A program made the position numbers and the translations under genes. From contig NZ_JACBZX010000001.1 of assembly GCF_013408565.1 (NCBI RefSeq), positions 3,162,001 to 3,226,000 of the forward strand: 64,000 bases of DNA, read 5' to 3'. Below are positions 25,231 to 33,143 of the stretch, piece by piece. The DNA is from Janibacter alkaliphilus (GTDB taxonomy: Bacteria; Actinomycetota; Actinomycetes; Actinomycetales; Dermatophilaceae). Each line of letters opens with the position of its first letter. Position 1 is the stretch's first letter. The notes beneath the pieces are model-generated. The model saw only the letters and a program-made list of their open reading frames with translations, had not been told where the DNA came from and did not search any database.

Positions 25231-25869
25231 ATGACCCAGCTGCTCGTCATTGACGCCCACCCCGACCCCGACTCGCTGTGCGCCGCCCTCGCCGACCGGT
25301 ACGCCCAGGGCGCGTCCGACCGGACGCAGGTCGCCCGGCTCACCCCGCGCGACCTCGACTTCGACCCGGTGCTGCACCAGGGGCTGCGCGGCGCGCAGCC
25401 GCTGGAGCCCGACCTCGTCCGCGCCCAGCAGGAGATCTCCGACGCCCGGCACCTGGCGGTCGTCGCCCCGATCTGGTGGGGCTCGGTGCCGGCCCTGCTC
25501 AAGGGCTTCTTCGACCGGGTCTTCGAGGTGCGCTGGGCCTACCACTACAGCCCGCGGGGCCTGCCGGTCGGCCACCTCAAGGGCCGCACCGCCCGGCTGA
25601 TCCTCACCACCGACTCCCCCGGCTGGTACCTCAACCTGCTCAGCGGTCGCCCGACCGAGCGCCAGGTGGGCCGCGGCACGCTCGGCTTCAGCGGCGTCTC
25701 CCCGGTGCGGGTGACCCGTTACGGCCCGGTGCGCAGCTCCGATCTGGCGGGCCGGCAGGGCTGGCTGGACGAGGTCGCCAGGCTCGGCACCAAGGATGCG
25801 GCGGGGCTGCCGAGCACCCCGCCGGAGCCGGTGCGGCGGACCGAGCCGGCGACCGTCGGCGCGCACTGA
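25231..25869 (+). CDS. flavodoxin-fold NAD(P)H oxidoreductase
   Basis: 212 residues, Flavodoxin_2 (NQO1/MdaB-like) family. The FMN/FAD-binding N-terminus is LLVIDAHPDPDSLCAALADRYAQG, and PIWWGSVPALLKGFFDRVF near residue 80 is the classic signature. Such enzymes reduce quinones or azo and nitro compounds with two electrons. GGAGA lies 6 nt before the ATG at 25231; an upstream in-frame ATG at 25219 is less likely. The gene is paired with the divergent TetR regulator, which suggests induction by an electrophilic or quinone-like compound. Confidence 0.9.
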   Translation: MTQLLVIDAHPDPDSLCAALADRYAQGASDRTQVARLTPRDLDFDPVLHQGLRGAQPLEPDLVRAQQEISDARHLAVVAPIWWGSVPALLKGFFDRVFEVRWAYHYSPRGLPVGHLKGRTARLILTTDSPGWYLNLLSGRPTERQVGRGTLGFSGVSPVRVTRYGPVRSSDLAGRQGWLDEVARLGTKDAAGLPSTPPEPVRRTEPATVGAH

Positions 25870-25889
25870 GCCGACCACGGTCGGCGCAC

Positions 25890-25905
25890 GCTGAGCGCGC
25901 TCAGC
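25890..25905. terminator. palindrome at convergent gene ends
   Basis: GCTGAGCGCGCTCAGC, a perfect 16-bp palindrome that includes the folC stop codon, between the oxidoreductase and folC. It could act as a weak bidirectional terminator. Confidence 0.35.
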
Positions 25906-27307
25906 CCTGGGGCAGGTCCTCGGTGCTCTCCGTGCCCAGCAGCATCCGCACCTCCGCGGCCGTGATCACCGACCCGGTGGCGACGACGCCGCCGGCGACG
26001 CCCCCTTCGTCGGCCAGCTCGGCGGCCCGGTCCAGGGCGTCCGGCAGGTCGCGGACCACGGTCACCCGGTGCTCGCCGAAGACCCCGACGGCCAGCTCGC
26101 CCAGCTGGCGGGCCGACATCGCCCGCGGCGAGGTGGTCTGGCTGATGACCACCTCGTCGAGCACCGGGTCGAGGGCCTCGAGGATCTCGGTGGCCTCCTT
26201 GTCCTTGAGCACGGCGAGCACCCCGACGAGCCGGACGAAGGTGAAGGAGTCCTTCAGCGCCGCCGCGAGCGCCCGTGCTCCGTGCGGGTTGTGCGCGGCA
26301 TCGACGAGCACCGTCGGGCTGCGCCGGACGATCTCCAGCCGGCCCGGCGAGGTCGCCGCGGCCAGCCCGGCGCGCAGCACGTCCTCCTCCAGCGGCTGCT
26401 CGCCGCCGCCGACGAAGGCCTCGACCGCGGCCACCGCGACCGCCGCGTTGCTGGCCTGGTGCTCGCCGTGCAGCGGCAGGAAGACGTCGCTGTACTCGGC
26501 CGCCAGCCCCTTGATCGAGACCTGCTGGCCACCGATCGCGACGTCCCGCTCGGTGATCCCGAAGTCGTTGCCCTCGAAGGCGATCCGTGCACCGACCTGC
26601 TCGGCGCGCTCGACCAGCACGCCGATGACGTCCTCGTCCTCCTGGACCCCGACGAGGGTGATCGCGTCGGCCGCGATGATCCCCGCCTTCTCCTCGGCGA
26701 TGTCCAGCACCGAGTCGCCGAGGAAGTGCTGGTGGTCCAGCGCGATCGGCCCGACCACGCTCACCGGGGCGTCGACGACGTTGGTCGCGTCCCACGAGCC
26801 ACCCATGCCGACCTCGACCACCGCCACGTCGACCGGGGCGTCGGCGAAGGCGGCGTAGGCGATCGCGACGAGCACCTCGAAGTAGGTCATCGGCGGCCCA
26901 CCCTCGGCGACCGAGCGGGAGTCCACGGCCTCGACGAAGGGGGCGACGTCCGCCCAGGCGGCGAGGAAGGCCTCGCGGCTGATGAGCTCACCACCGATGG
27001 TGATCCGCTCGCGGATGTCGTGCAGGTGCGGCGAGGTGAAGCGGCCGACCTTCAGGCCCATCTCGCGCAGCAGCGACTCGGCGATCCGCGCGGTGGAGGT
27101 CTTGCCGTTCGTGCCGGTCAGGTGGATCACCGGGTAGGTCCGCTGCGGCTCCCCGAGCAGGTCCATCACCGCCTGGATGCGCTCCAGGCTCGGCTGCAGG
27201 TCGTGCTCGGGGGCACGGGCGAGGATCGCCTCCTCGAGCTCGCGAACCTGCTTGCGCAGCTCGAGCTGTCGGGCGGCCTCGCGCTGGGCGGAGTCGGGTG
27301 CGGGCAT
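25901..27307 (-). CDS. folC: folylpolyglutamate synthase/dihydrofolate synthase
   Basis: 468 residues. Adds glutamate to folates (and perhaps makes dihydrofolate). The P-loop VIHLTGTNGKTSTARIAESLL near residue 65, FTSPHLHDIRERI near 95, and VVEVGMGGSWDATNVVDAPVSVVGPIALDHQHFLGDS near 170-205 are the Mur-ligase-like catalytic motifs. VLVDAAHNPHGA near 330 starts the C-terminal domain. The ATG at 27307 is favoured because GGGAGG lies 9 nt upstream; an ATG at 27316 directly abuts that site. It normally neighbours valS and ndk in actinobacteria, but here both links are broken. Confidence 0.96.
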   Translation of the reverse strand: MPAPDSAQREAARQLELRKQVRELEEAILARAPEHDLQPSLERIQAVMDLLGEPQRTYPVIHLTGTNGKTSTARIAESLLREMGLKVGRFTSPHLHDIRERITIGGELISREAFLAAWADVAPFVEAVDSRSVAEGGPPMTYFEVLVAIAYAAFADAPVDVAVVEVGMGGSWDATNVVDAPVSVVGPIALDHQHFLGDSVLDIAEEKAGIIAADAITLVGVQEDEDVIGVLVERAEQVGARIAFEGNDFGITERDVAIGGQQVSIKGLAAEYSDVFLPLHGEHQASNAAVAVAAVEAFVGGGEQPLEEDVLRAGLAAATSPGRLEIVRRSPTVLVDAAHNPHGARALAAALKDSFTFVRLVGVLAVLKDKEATEILEALDPVLDEVVISQTTSPRAMSARQLGELAVGVFGEHRVTVVRDLPDALDRAAELADEGGVAGGVVATGSVITAAEVRMLLGTESTEDLPQG

Positions 27308-27392
27308 GCCGAGCATCCTCCCAGGAGCGCGGCGCACCACGGAAACGGGCGTACCCGCCTGGCCGTGGCGGCGGGGGTCGCAGCGGCCGCGG

Positions 27393-28817
27393 TCACCCTC
27401 CGAGGATCGTCGCCCTCCCCGGCCCGACGACGGTGACGAGCACGAGCAGCAGCAGCCCGCCGCCGAGCCCCGCCGCGATCACGCTGGTCGCCGCCAGGCT
27501 GCCGCCACCCCACCACCAGGCCACCCCGGCCACGGCGACGACGAGCAGCATGGGCCCGAGCCACCACAGGATCAGCATGATGATCATCGAGCGCGGCGGG
27601 ACGGCCTGGATGGCCGGCGGCGAGCGGAAGGCGGCCCAGGTGACCGCAGCCAGGCACACCGGCACGAGCGCCGCCGCGAGCAGCAGGGCGCCGGCCCACG
27701 ACACCCCGTCGACCGCTCGCCCGCCCGGCGAGCCACCGATGACGAGGACCGCTGCCGCCGCCAGCGTCGGCAGCAGCACCCCGGCGAGCGCGGGCAGGGC
27801 CTGGTGCCGCAGCGCCTCCCCCTCGGCGGACCAGCCGAGCAGCGGCGGCGCCCCGGACCGGTCGGCCTGGGCGCGCAGCCCGAGACTCCAGCCGGAGACC
27901 CCGAGGTGCAGCAGCACCGCGCCCACCGGCAGCAGCAGCGGCAGGTCGTCGAGCACCGTCCGGGCGAGCACCCAGCCGGCGACGAGCAGCAGCAGGCTGG
28001 GCACGACCCAGCCGGTGCCGCGGCGCACCGCGAGCAGGTCGCGGCGCAGCACGATCCCCCGGCCCGGCCGCAGCCGGGCGCGACCGGCGCGCGGCGACCG
28101 GACGAGCTGCTCGCGCAGCACCGAGCTCTGGCCGAGCAGCGCGCCCCCGGCGACCAGGGTGGTGCGCTCGGCCTGGGCGAGCAGCGAGGTCACCGACAGC
28201 CGACGCAGCTGACCGGCCGGCCGCCAGGCGCTCTGCCCGGCCAGGTCGGGTTCGACGAGCGCCTGACCGGTGAGCCAGACCCGGGCCACGAGGAGCCCGG
28301 CCAGCGCACCGACGAGCGCGCACAGGGCCGCACCCAGCGGGCCGGTCACCCCGGCGGACCACAGCGAGAGCCCGAGGAAGAGGGCGAGCACCAGCCCCGT
28401 GCCGACCACCCCGCCGAGCGCCAACCACCACCACCGTCGCAGCGCCAGCGCCCGGTCCACCGGTGCGGCGACGACGTGCCGGGTCCACACCGGCGGCGGC
28501 GCCACCGGCCCGGTGATCCGGGCGCCGCGCAGCGCGACGAGCAGCAGCCCGAGATAGCCGACGGCCACGAGGACGATGGTCAGCGGGTCGCGGGCCAGGC
28601 GCTCGACCTGGTCGCTGCCGAGGGAGGCGAAGATCGTCCGGCCGTAGGGGAAGCCGTAGACCGCAGCCAGCAGGGCGACGACGTAGACGACGTAGGCGAC
28701 CCCGCCGGCGGACCCGGCCGAGGAGCCGCGTCGCAGCACCGTCAGCGCGCCAGCGACCCGGGACCGGGAGCCGGCGGCGTCGACGGCCGTGTCGAGGGCA
28801 GGGGCCTGCTCAGCCAC
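27393..28817 (-). CDS. ABC-transporter membrane subunit (DUF6297-like)
   Basis: 474 residues, about 12 hydrophobic segments, starting from a GTG that overlaps the ATPase stop by 8 nt. Recognisable stretches include VVYVVALLAAVYGFPYGRTIF near the start and PGRGIVLRRDLLAVRRG in the middle. The pattern (large permease directly after a single ATPase in a minus-strand operon) fits actinobacterial exporter pairs annotated DUF6297. Substrate unknown. Confidence 0.75.
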   Translation of the reverse strand: MAEQAPALDTAVDAAGSRSRVAGALTVLRRGSSAGSAGGVAYVVYVVALLAAVYGFPYGRTIFASLGSDQVERLARDPLTIVLVAVGYLGLLLVALRGARITGPVAPPPVWTRHVVAAPVDRALALRRWWWLALGGVVGTGLVLALFLGLSLWSAGVTGPLGAALCALVGALAGLLVARVWLTGQALVEPDLAGQSAWRPAGQLRRLSVTSLLAQAERTTLVAGGALLGQSSVLREQLVRSPRAGRARLRPGRGIVLRRDLLAVRRGTGWVVPSLLLLVAGWVLARTVLDDLPLLLPVGAVLLHLGVSGWSLGLRAQADRSGAPPLLGWSAEGEALRHQALPALAGVLLPTLAAAAVLVIGGSPGGRAVDGVSWAGALLLAAALVPVCLAAVTWAAFRSPPAIQAVPPRSMIIMLILWWLGPMLLVVAVAGVAWWWGGGSLAATSVIAAGLGGGLLLLVLVTVVGPGRATILGG

Positions 28818-29526
28818 CGGCGGCCTCGTGGTCGGCGGTGGTCAGGGTGAGCACCTCGTCGGCCACCGCCTCGGTCAGCTCGGCGTCGTGGGTGGCCATG
28901 AGCACCGTGGCGCCGGCGTCTGCGCGATCACGCAGCACGTCCGCGACGATCGCGCGACGCTCGTCGTCCAGACGCTGCTCGGGCTCGTCGAGGACGAGCA
29001 CGTCACCAGGCCGGAAGAGCACCAGCGCGAGGTCGACGAGGTGGCTCTGCCCCGAGGAGAGCTGGTGCGGGAAGCGGTCGGCCAGGCCCTCGATCCGCAG
29101 CAGGTCGAGCACCCGCCCGGCGCGGTGGTCGACGCTCGCCTCGTCCCCGCCCCAGGAGGCGTCGATGAGCAGCAGGTGCTCCCAGACGGTCAGGTCGCGG
29201 TAGGCGGCGCTGCCGCCGAGCAGGGTGGCCACCTGCTGCCGGGTGCGTGGCAGCCGCTCGTCGACGACCTGGTCGCCGATCCGTACGCGGCCGCTGCTCG
29301 GGCGCAGCAGCCCGGCGACCACCCGCAGCAGCGTGGTCTTGCCGGAGCCGTTCTCGCCGCGCACCGCCAGGCAGGTGCCCGGCTCGACGGTCGCGCTGAC
29401 CGGCGCCAGCAAGGGCCTCCGGTCGATGGCGACCGAGACCTCCTCGATGACGACCCGGTTCTCGCGGCCTTCGCTGGCGGCAGCGCCGCTCCCCCCGTCT
29501 CCCTTGTCGCCGTCGGTGTCCCCCAT
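28810..29526 (-). CDS. ABC transporter ATP-binding protein
   Basis: 238 residues. Walker A GENGSGKTTLLRVVAGLLRPSSG near residue 57, a signature LSSGQSHLVDLALVLFRPGDVLVLDEPEQRLD with Walker B around residues 150-175, and the H-loop ATHDAEL near 205. The C-loop is LSSGQ, as in exporters of the CcmA/BcrA type. An acidic N-terminal extension of about 30 residues precedes the fold. Its ATG shares one base with the upstream hydratase stop, and its stop overlaps the permease start. Confidence 0.9.
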   Translation of the reverse strand: MGDTDGDKGDGGSGAAASEGRENRVVIEEVSVAIDRRPLLAPVSATVEPGTCLAVRGENGSGKTTLLRVVAGLLRPSSGRVRIGDQVVDERLPRTRQQVATLLGGSAAYRDLTVWEHLLLIDASWGGDEASVDHRAGRVLDLLRIEGLADRFPHQLSSGQSHLVDLALVLFRPGDVLVLDEPEQRLDDERRAIVADVLRDRADAGATVLMATHDAELTEAVADEVLTLTTADHEAAGG

Positions 29527-30431
29527 CAGGGGACGATCTGGTCGCGCGGGTCCCAGGGCACGAAGGCGGGCAGCTCGCTGGCCCGGGAGGTGAACTCGGC
29601 CTCCCGCTTGTCGAGGAAGGCGGCCACCCCTTCCTTGCCGTCGCCCATCGAGGTCTGCTGCATGGCGATCGACTCCACGGCGTGCGCCTCGAAGGGGTGC
29701 GTGGCCGCGGAGTTGCGGTAGAGCATCCACCGGGTCAGCGCCACGCCGACCGGGGAGCGGCCCTGGACGAGGCGGCGGGCCAGCTCCTTGGCTGCCGGCA
29801 GCAGCTCGTCGGGCTCGTGCACGGAGCGGACGAAGCCGAGGTCGGCCATCTCCTGCGCGCCGCGCACCTCGGCGGTGTAGCAGAGCTCCAGGGCGGTCTG
29901 CAGGCCGACGATCCGCGGCAGGAACCAGCTGCTCGCAGCCTCCGGGACGATCCCGAGCCGGCCGAAGACGAACCCGATCTTCGCGCTGCTGGAGGCCAGC
30001 CGGAAGTCCATGGCGCAGGTCATCGTCGCGCCGATGCCGACGGCCGGGCCGTTGATGGCGGCGATGACCGGCTTGGGGCAGCGGAAGATCGCCAGGGTCA
30101 CCTTGCCGCCGGTGTCCCGGATGCCGTCGAGCATGTCCGGGTCGGTGGGCCGCTCGGCGACCTCGGCCGGGGTGGGCTCGCGGTCCTCGGCGATCCCGAA
30201 GACGTTGCCCTCGGCGCTGAGGTCCATCCCGGCGCAGAAGGCCCGGCCGGCGCCGGTGACGATCACCGCGCGTGCGCTGTCGTCCTGGCCGGCCCGGGTG
30301 ATGACGTCGATGAGCTCGTGGTGCATCTGCACGGTGAAGGAGTTCAGCGCGTCCGGCCGGTCGAGGGTGATCGTCGCGATGCCGTCCTCGTCGACGGCGT
30401 ACCGCAGGGTCTCGTAGGTGCCGTCGGTCAT
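29526..30431 (-). CDS. enoyl-CoA hydratase family protein
   Basis: 301 residues. Crotonase motifs: ITLDRPDALNSFTVQMHHEL, oxyanion-hole segments FCAGMDLSAE near residue 70 and AINGPAVGIGATMTCAMDFRLAS near 125, and GFVFGRLGIVPEAASSWFLPRIVG with the catalytic Glu near 160. It resembles actinobacterial enoyl-CoA hydratases of about 300 residues acting on bulky or branched acyl-CoA. It overlaps the nitronate monooxygenase-like gene upstream (ATGA) and the ABC ATPase downstream (TGATG). Confidence 0.9.
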   Translation of the reverse strand: MTDGTYETLRYAVDEDGIATITLDRPDALNSFTVQMHHELIDVITRAGQDDSARAVIVTGAGRAFCAGMDLSAEGNVFGIAEDREPTPAEVAERPTDPDMLDGIRDTGGKVTLAIFRCPKPVIAAINGPAVGIGATMTCAMDFRLASSSAKIGFVFGRLGIVPEAASSWFLPRIVGLQTALELCYTAEVRGAQEMADLGFVRSVHEPDELLPAAKELARRLVQGRSPVGVALTRWMLYRNSAATHPFEAHAVESIAMQQTSMGDGKEGVAAFLDKREAEFTSRASELPAFVPWDPRDQIVP

Positions 30432-31429
30432 CGGGCGCTCCCTTCGTCCATGGTGGCCCGCAGCTGGGTGGCCGCCTCGTCGTACTCGGTGCACAGCTGC
30501 TCGACGAGGTCGGCCACCGGCAGCACCTCGTCGATCGCCGCGACCCCCTGGCCGGCGGACCAGATGTCGCGCCAGGCCTTGCTGTCGCTGGCCGCCCCGT
30601 CGTGCGGGTTGGTGACGTGCTCGAGGTCGACCCGGTCGGGCTGGGCGAGCCGCTCCGGGTCGAGGCCCGCCGAGACGATGCTGCCTCGGAGGAAGTTCGC
30701 CGGGATCGAGCTGATCGAGGGGGTGTAGACGATCTCGGTGGCGCCGTGGCTGGTGATCATCTCCTTGTAGTCGGTGGTCACCGTGGCCTCCTGCGTGGCC
30801 AGGAAGCGGGTGCCCATGTAGGCCAGGTCGGCGCCGGCCGCCTGCGCGGCCAGCACGTCCCGCCCGGTGGAGAGGGCGCCGGCGAGCACCAGCGGCCCGT
30901 CCCAGACGCGGCGCACCTCGGCGATGAGCGCGAAGGGGTTGATCGCCCCGGCGTGCCCGCCCGCACCCGCGCTGACGAGGATGATCCCGTCTACCCCGGC
31001 CTGCGCGGCCTTCGCGGCGTGCCCCGCGTTGGTGACGTCGTGGAAGACGAGCCCGCCGTAGGAGTGCACCGCGTCGACGACCTCCTTGACGGCGCCGAGG
31101 CTGGTGATGACCAGCGGCACCTGGTGGGCGACGATCCGCTCCAGGTCGGCCTCGAGCCGCTTGTTGGTGCGGTGCACGATGAGGTTGACGCCGAAGGGGG
31201 CGGCCTCCCGGCCCCCGTCGGCGGGGGCGGCCAGCGCCTCCTCGATCTGGGTCAGCCACTCCTCGAAGCCCTCGGTGGTGCGCTGGTTGAGCGCCGGGAA
31301 GGTGCCGAGCAGACCGGCACGGCAGGTACCGATGACGAGGTCGGGCCCGGAGGCGAGGAACATCGGCGAGGCGATGACGGGCAGGCGCAGGCGGCCGCGG
31401 AGCTGGTCGGGAAGAGTCACGCTGGCCAC
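30428..31429 (-). CDS. nitronate monooxygenase-like FMN enzyme
   Basis: 333 residues. TIM-barrel flavoenzyme of the 2-nitropropane dioxygenase family: LPVIASPMFLASGPDLVIGTCRAGLLGTFPALN at the N-terminus, FGVNLIVHRTNKRLEADLE, and FMN phosphate-binding GIILVSAGAGGHAGAINPFALIAEVRR near residue 165. GADLAYMGTRFLATQEA follows near 215. The GTG at 31429 is chosen to give the usual N-terminus; a GTG at 31420 is possible. Family members oxidise nitronates or related compounds, and some actinobacterial copies are tied to acyl-CoA catabolism, which fits the hydratase next to it. Confidence 0.9.
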   Translation of the reverse strand: MASVTLPDQLRGRLRLPVIASPMFLASGPDLVIGTCRAGLLGTFPALNQRTTEGFEEWLTQIEEALAAPADGGREAAPFGVNLIVHRTNKRLEADLERIVAHQVPLVITSLGAVKEVVDAVHSYGGLVFHDVTNAGHAAKAAQAGVDGIILVSAGAGGHAGAINPFALIAEVRRVWDGPLVLAGALSTGRDVLAAQAAGADLAYMGTRFLATQEATVTTDYKEMITSHGATEIVYTPSISSIPANFLRGSIVSAGLDPERLAQPDRVDLEHVTNPHDGAASDSKAWRDIWSAGQGVAAIDEVLPVADLVEQLCTEYDEAATQLRATMDEGSAR

Positions 31430-31532
31430 TGTGCCACGCGTGGTCGGGCACGTCCGAGGGGCCGCACGAGGCGTGGACGGCATCGGCGCGCCCACCCGAC
31501 CAGCGGGAATGGCTCATAGGGTCAGGTATGGC

Positions 31533-31538
31533 TACCCT
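31533..31538 (+). promoter_or_regulatory. -10 box of leaderless Cys4-protein gene
   Basis: TACCCT, then GTCCTC and the GTG at 31545. Confidence 0.5.
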
Positions 31539-31544
31539 GTCCTC

Positions 31545-31772
31545 GTGGGCAAGAAGGTCCGGGTCGGGTCGCTGAAGATCAAGCAGAAGTGCTGCGTGAG
31601 CAAGAAGCGCTGCAGCAGCTGCCCGGTGCGCCTGCTCAAGGAGGGTCGGCTGCCGCCGGGCTACACCGTGCACAAGCGCAAGCTGGTCACCGTGAAGAAG
31701 AAGGCGAAGAAGAGCGCGAAGGCCAAGCAGCTCCGCGAGGAGCGCGCCAAGGCCACCCGCACCGCCGCCTGA
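31545..31772 (+). CDS. 75-residue basic protein with a Cys4 cluster
   Basis: Starts at a GTG 6 nt after a TACCCT -10 box. The product has four cysteines packed as KCCVSKKRCSSCP (residues 16, 17, 23, 26), a possible zinc or Fe-S site, and a Lys/Ala-rich C-terminal half (VTVKKKAKKSAKAKQ) that should bind nucleic acid or be disordered. No signal peptide or membrane segment. I recognise no family name, although the codon pattern and promoter support a real gene. It is divergent from the nitronate monooxygenase operon and upstream of ferritin. Confidence 0.75.
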   Translation: MGKKVRVGSLKIKQKCCVSKKRCSSCPVRLLKEGRLPPGYTVHKRKLVTVKKKAKKSAKAKQLREERAKATRTAA

Positions 31773-31819
31773 ACCGGCTGAGAGCGCATGAGATCGCCTG
31801 AGATCCGCTCTCTCCCAGG

Positions 31820-31863
31820 CCAGGACAGGCTCACCTGAGCGCAGGTTGGCTCGCCTCACCTCA
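31820..31863 (+). promoter_or_regulatory. two tandem DtxR/IdeR-like boxes before ferritin
   Basis: 31820-31838 (CCAGGACAGGCTCACCTGA) matches 13 of 19 bases of the IdeR/DtxR consensus, and 31845-31863 (GTTGGCTCGCCTCACCTCA) matches 12 of 19. They are exactly 25 bp apart and lie about 40-80 bp upstream of the predicted leaderless start at 31900. In mycobacteria IdeR activates the ferritin gene bfrB from tandem upstream boxes; the same is inferred here. Confidence 0.5.
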
Positions 31864-31887
31864 CAAGACACGCCCGGGATTCCGCCC

Positions 31888-31893
31888 TACTCT
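31888..31893 (+). promoter_or_regulatory. -10 box of leaderless ferritin promoter
   Basis: TACTCT, then CGAGGC and the ATG at 31900. Confidence 0.55.
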
Positions 31894-31899
31894 CGAGGC

Positions 31900-32421
31900 A
31901 TGACCTCTCGATTCATCGCCCAGCTGAACACCCAGATCGGTGAGGAGTTCGCCGCCCACCAGCAGTACGTCGCGGTGGCCGCGCACTACGACGCCCTGAC
32001 CATGCCGCAGATGGCCGGTCTCTTCTTCCGTCAGGCGAAGGAGGAGCGCGGCCACGCCATGATGATGATCCGCTACCTCCTCGACGTCGACGCCCCGGTG
32101 GAGATCCCCGCGGTCGAGGCCCCGACCAGCGTCTTCGACGGGGTCGTCCCGCCGGTCGAGCTCGCGCTGGCGCAGGAGCGCCGGGTCACCGAGCAGATCC
32201 ACACGCTGACCCAGATCGCCCGCGAGGAGGGCGACTTCGCCGCCGAGCAGTTCATGCAGTGGTTCATCAAGGAGCAGGTCGAGGAGGTCGCCACGATGCA
32301 GGACCTGCTGGCCGTGGTGCAGCGCAGCGGCGACGACCTCAACGACATCGAGAACTACGTCGAGCGTGAGCTCAGCGGGAGCGACGACGACCCGACGGCT
32401 CCGCCGATGGCTGACGCCTGA
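31900..32421 (+). CDS. ferritin (non-haem, BfrB/Ftn type)
   Basis: 173 residues. Iron-storage four-helix bundle: ferroxidase ligands are visible in IGEEFAAHQQYVAVAAHYD (Glu, about 14-18), KEERGHAMMMIRYL (Glu and His near 48-52), QERRVTEQIH near 92-96 and the FIKEQVEEVATM helix near 125. The acidic tail (SGSDDDPTAPP) is unstructured. It lacks the haem-binding Met arrangement of bacterioferritin. Leaderless start at the ATG 6 nt after TACTCT, with tandem IdeR-like boxes upstream. Confidence 0.93.
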   Translation: MTSRFIAQLNTQIGEEFAAHQQYVAVAAHYDALTMPQMAGLFFRQAKEERGHAMMMIRYLLDVDAPVEIPAVEAPTSVFDGVVPPVELALAQERRVTEQIHTLTQIAREEGDFAAEQFMQWFIKEQVEEVATMQDLLAVVQRSGDDLNDIENYVERELSGSDDDPTAPPMADA

Positions 32422-32444
32422 GCGTCACCTGCTGGGCCCGACGG

Positions 32445-33143
32445 TCACCCGTCGACCGAGAGCGCGCGCACCAGCTCCCGGGCCCGCTCGGCGTCGACCT
32501 CGGCGTGCCACGCCTCGCCCGGTGACACCTTGACCACCGGGGCCTGGTTGCACGGGTAGAGGCAGCCGGTCTGCGCCGCCAGGATCTCGTCGCCCTCGCA
32601 GGTCCGCGCGATCTCCTCGCGCAGGGCGTCCCAGGTCTCGTCCGCCCCGCGAGCGGTGCAGCGCGGGCCGCGGCAGACCAGCACGTGGTGGTGGTAGTCC
32701 GGGGGCTGCTCCCACGCCGGCGAGGTGAGCGGGGCCTCGGTGCCGAGCACCGGTCGGCTGGGCAGCGCGTAGCTCGCCGCGGTGACCGGTCGGCCGGAGG
32801 GCGCCATGGCGATCCTCACGGCGAGCCGGCCGTCGTGCCGTCGCACCCAGTCGCCGGCCACCCGCCGGACCCAGGATCCGGCCCGCAGACCGTCCGGGCC
32901 GGTGGAGGCCACGATCGTGCACCGTTGCCGTCCGTCGGCGGCGAGGTCGTCCAGGGCTGCTGGGAGGGTGGGTCGCCCTTCGCCCTGCAGGTAGCACAGG
33001 GTGGCGTCGCACTCCGCCGCCAGCGCCAGCAGCTCGTCCTCGTGCCGGGTGTCGGTGAAGGCCATCGCCACCAGCAGCCGGCTCTCCGTCGGCGGCTCCG
33101 CAGACTCCGTGCTGGCGCCCGGGGCGGTCTCGTCCGTGCTCAT
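32445..33143 (-). CDS. [2Fe-2S] ferredoxin-like protein of the B12 operon
   Basis: 232 residues, last gene of the cobalamin-riboswitch operon (ATGA overlap with the ATPase). The N-terminal ~100 residues (RLLVAMAFTDTRHEDELLALAAECDATLCYLQGEGRPTL) resemble a CbiX-like or Rossmann-type fold. The C-terminal part is thioredoxin-like [2Fe-2S]: HHHVLVCRGPRCTARGADETW and ILAAQTGCLYPCNQAPVVKVSPGEAWH, giving four cysteines (two in CRGPRC, two in GCLYPC) for the cluster. A role in reducing imported cob(III)alamin or in cobalt handling is plausible but inferred from context. Confidence 0.85.
   Translation of the reverse strand: MSTDETAPGASTESAEPPTESRLLVAMAFTDTRHEDELLALAAECDATLCYLQGEGRPTLPAALDDLAADGRQRCTIVASTGPDGLRAGSWVRRVAGDWVRRHDGRLAVRIAMAPSGRPVTAASYALPSRPVLGTEAPLTSPAWEQPPDYHHHVLVCRGPRCTARGADETWDALREEIARTCEGDEILAAQTGCLYPCNQAPVVKVSPGEAWHAEVDAERARELVRALSVDG

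Noticed and set aside
31434..31443. CCACGCGTGG palindrome just upstream of the nitronate monooxygenase start as an operator
   Set aside because: Only 10 bp of GC-rich sequence; palindromes of this length are expected by chance.
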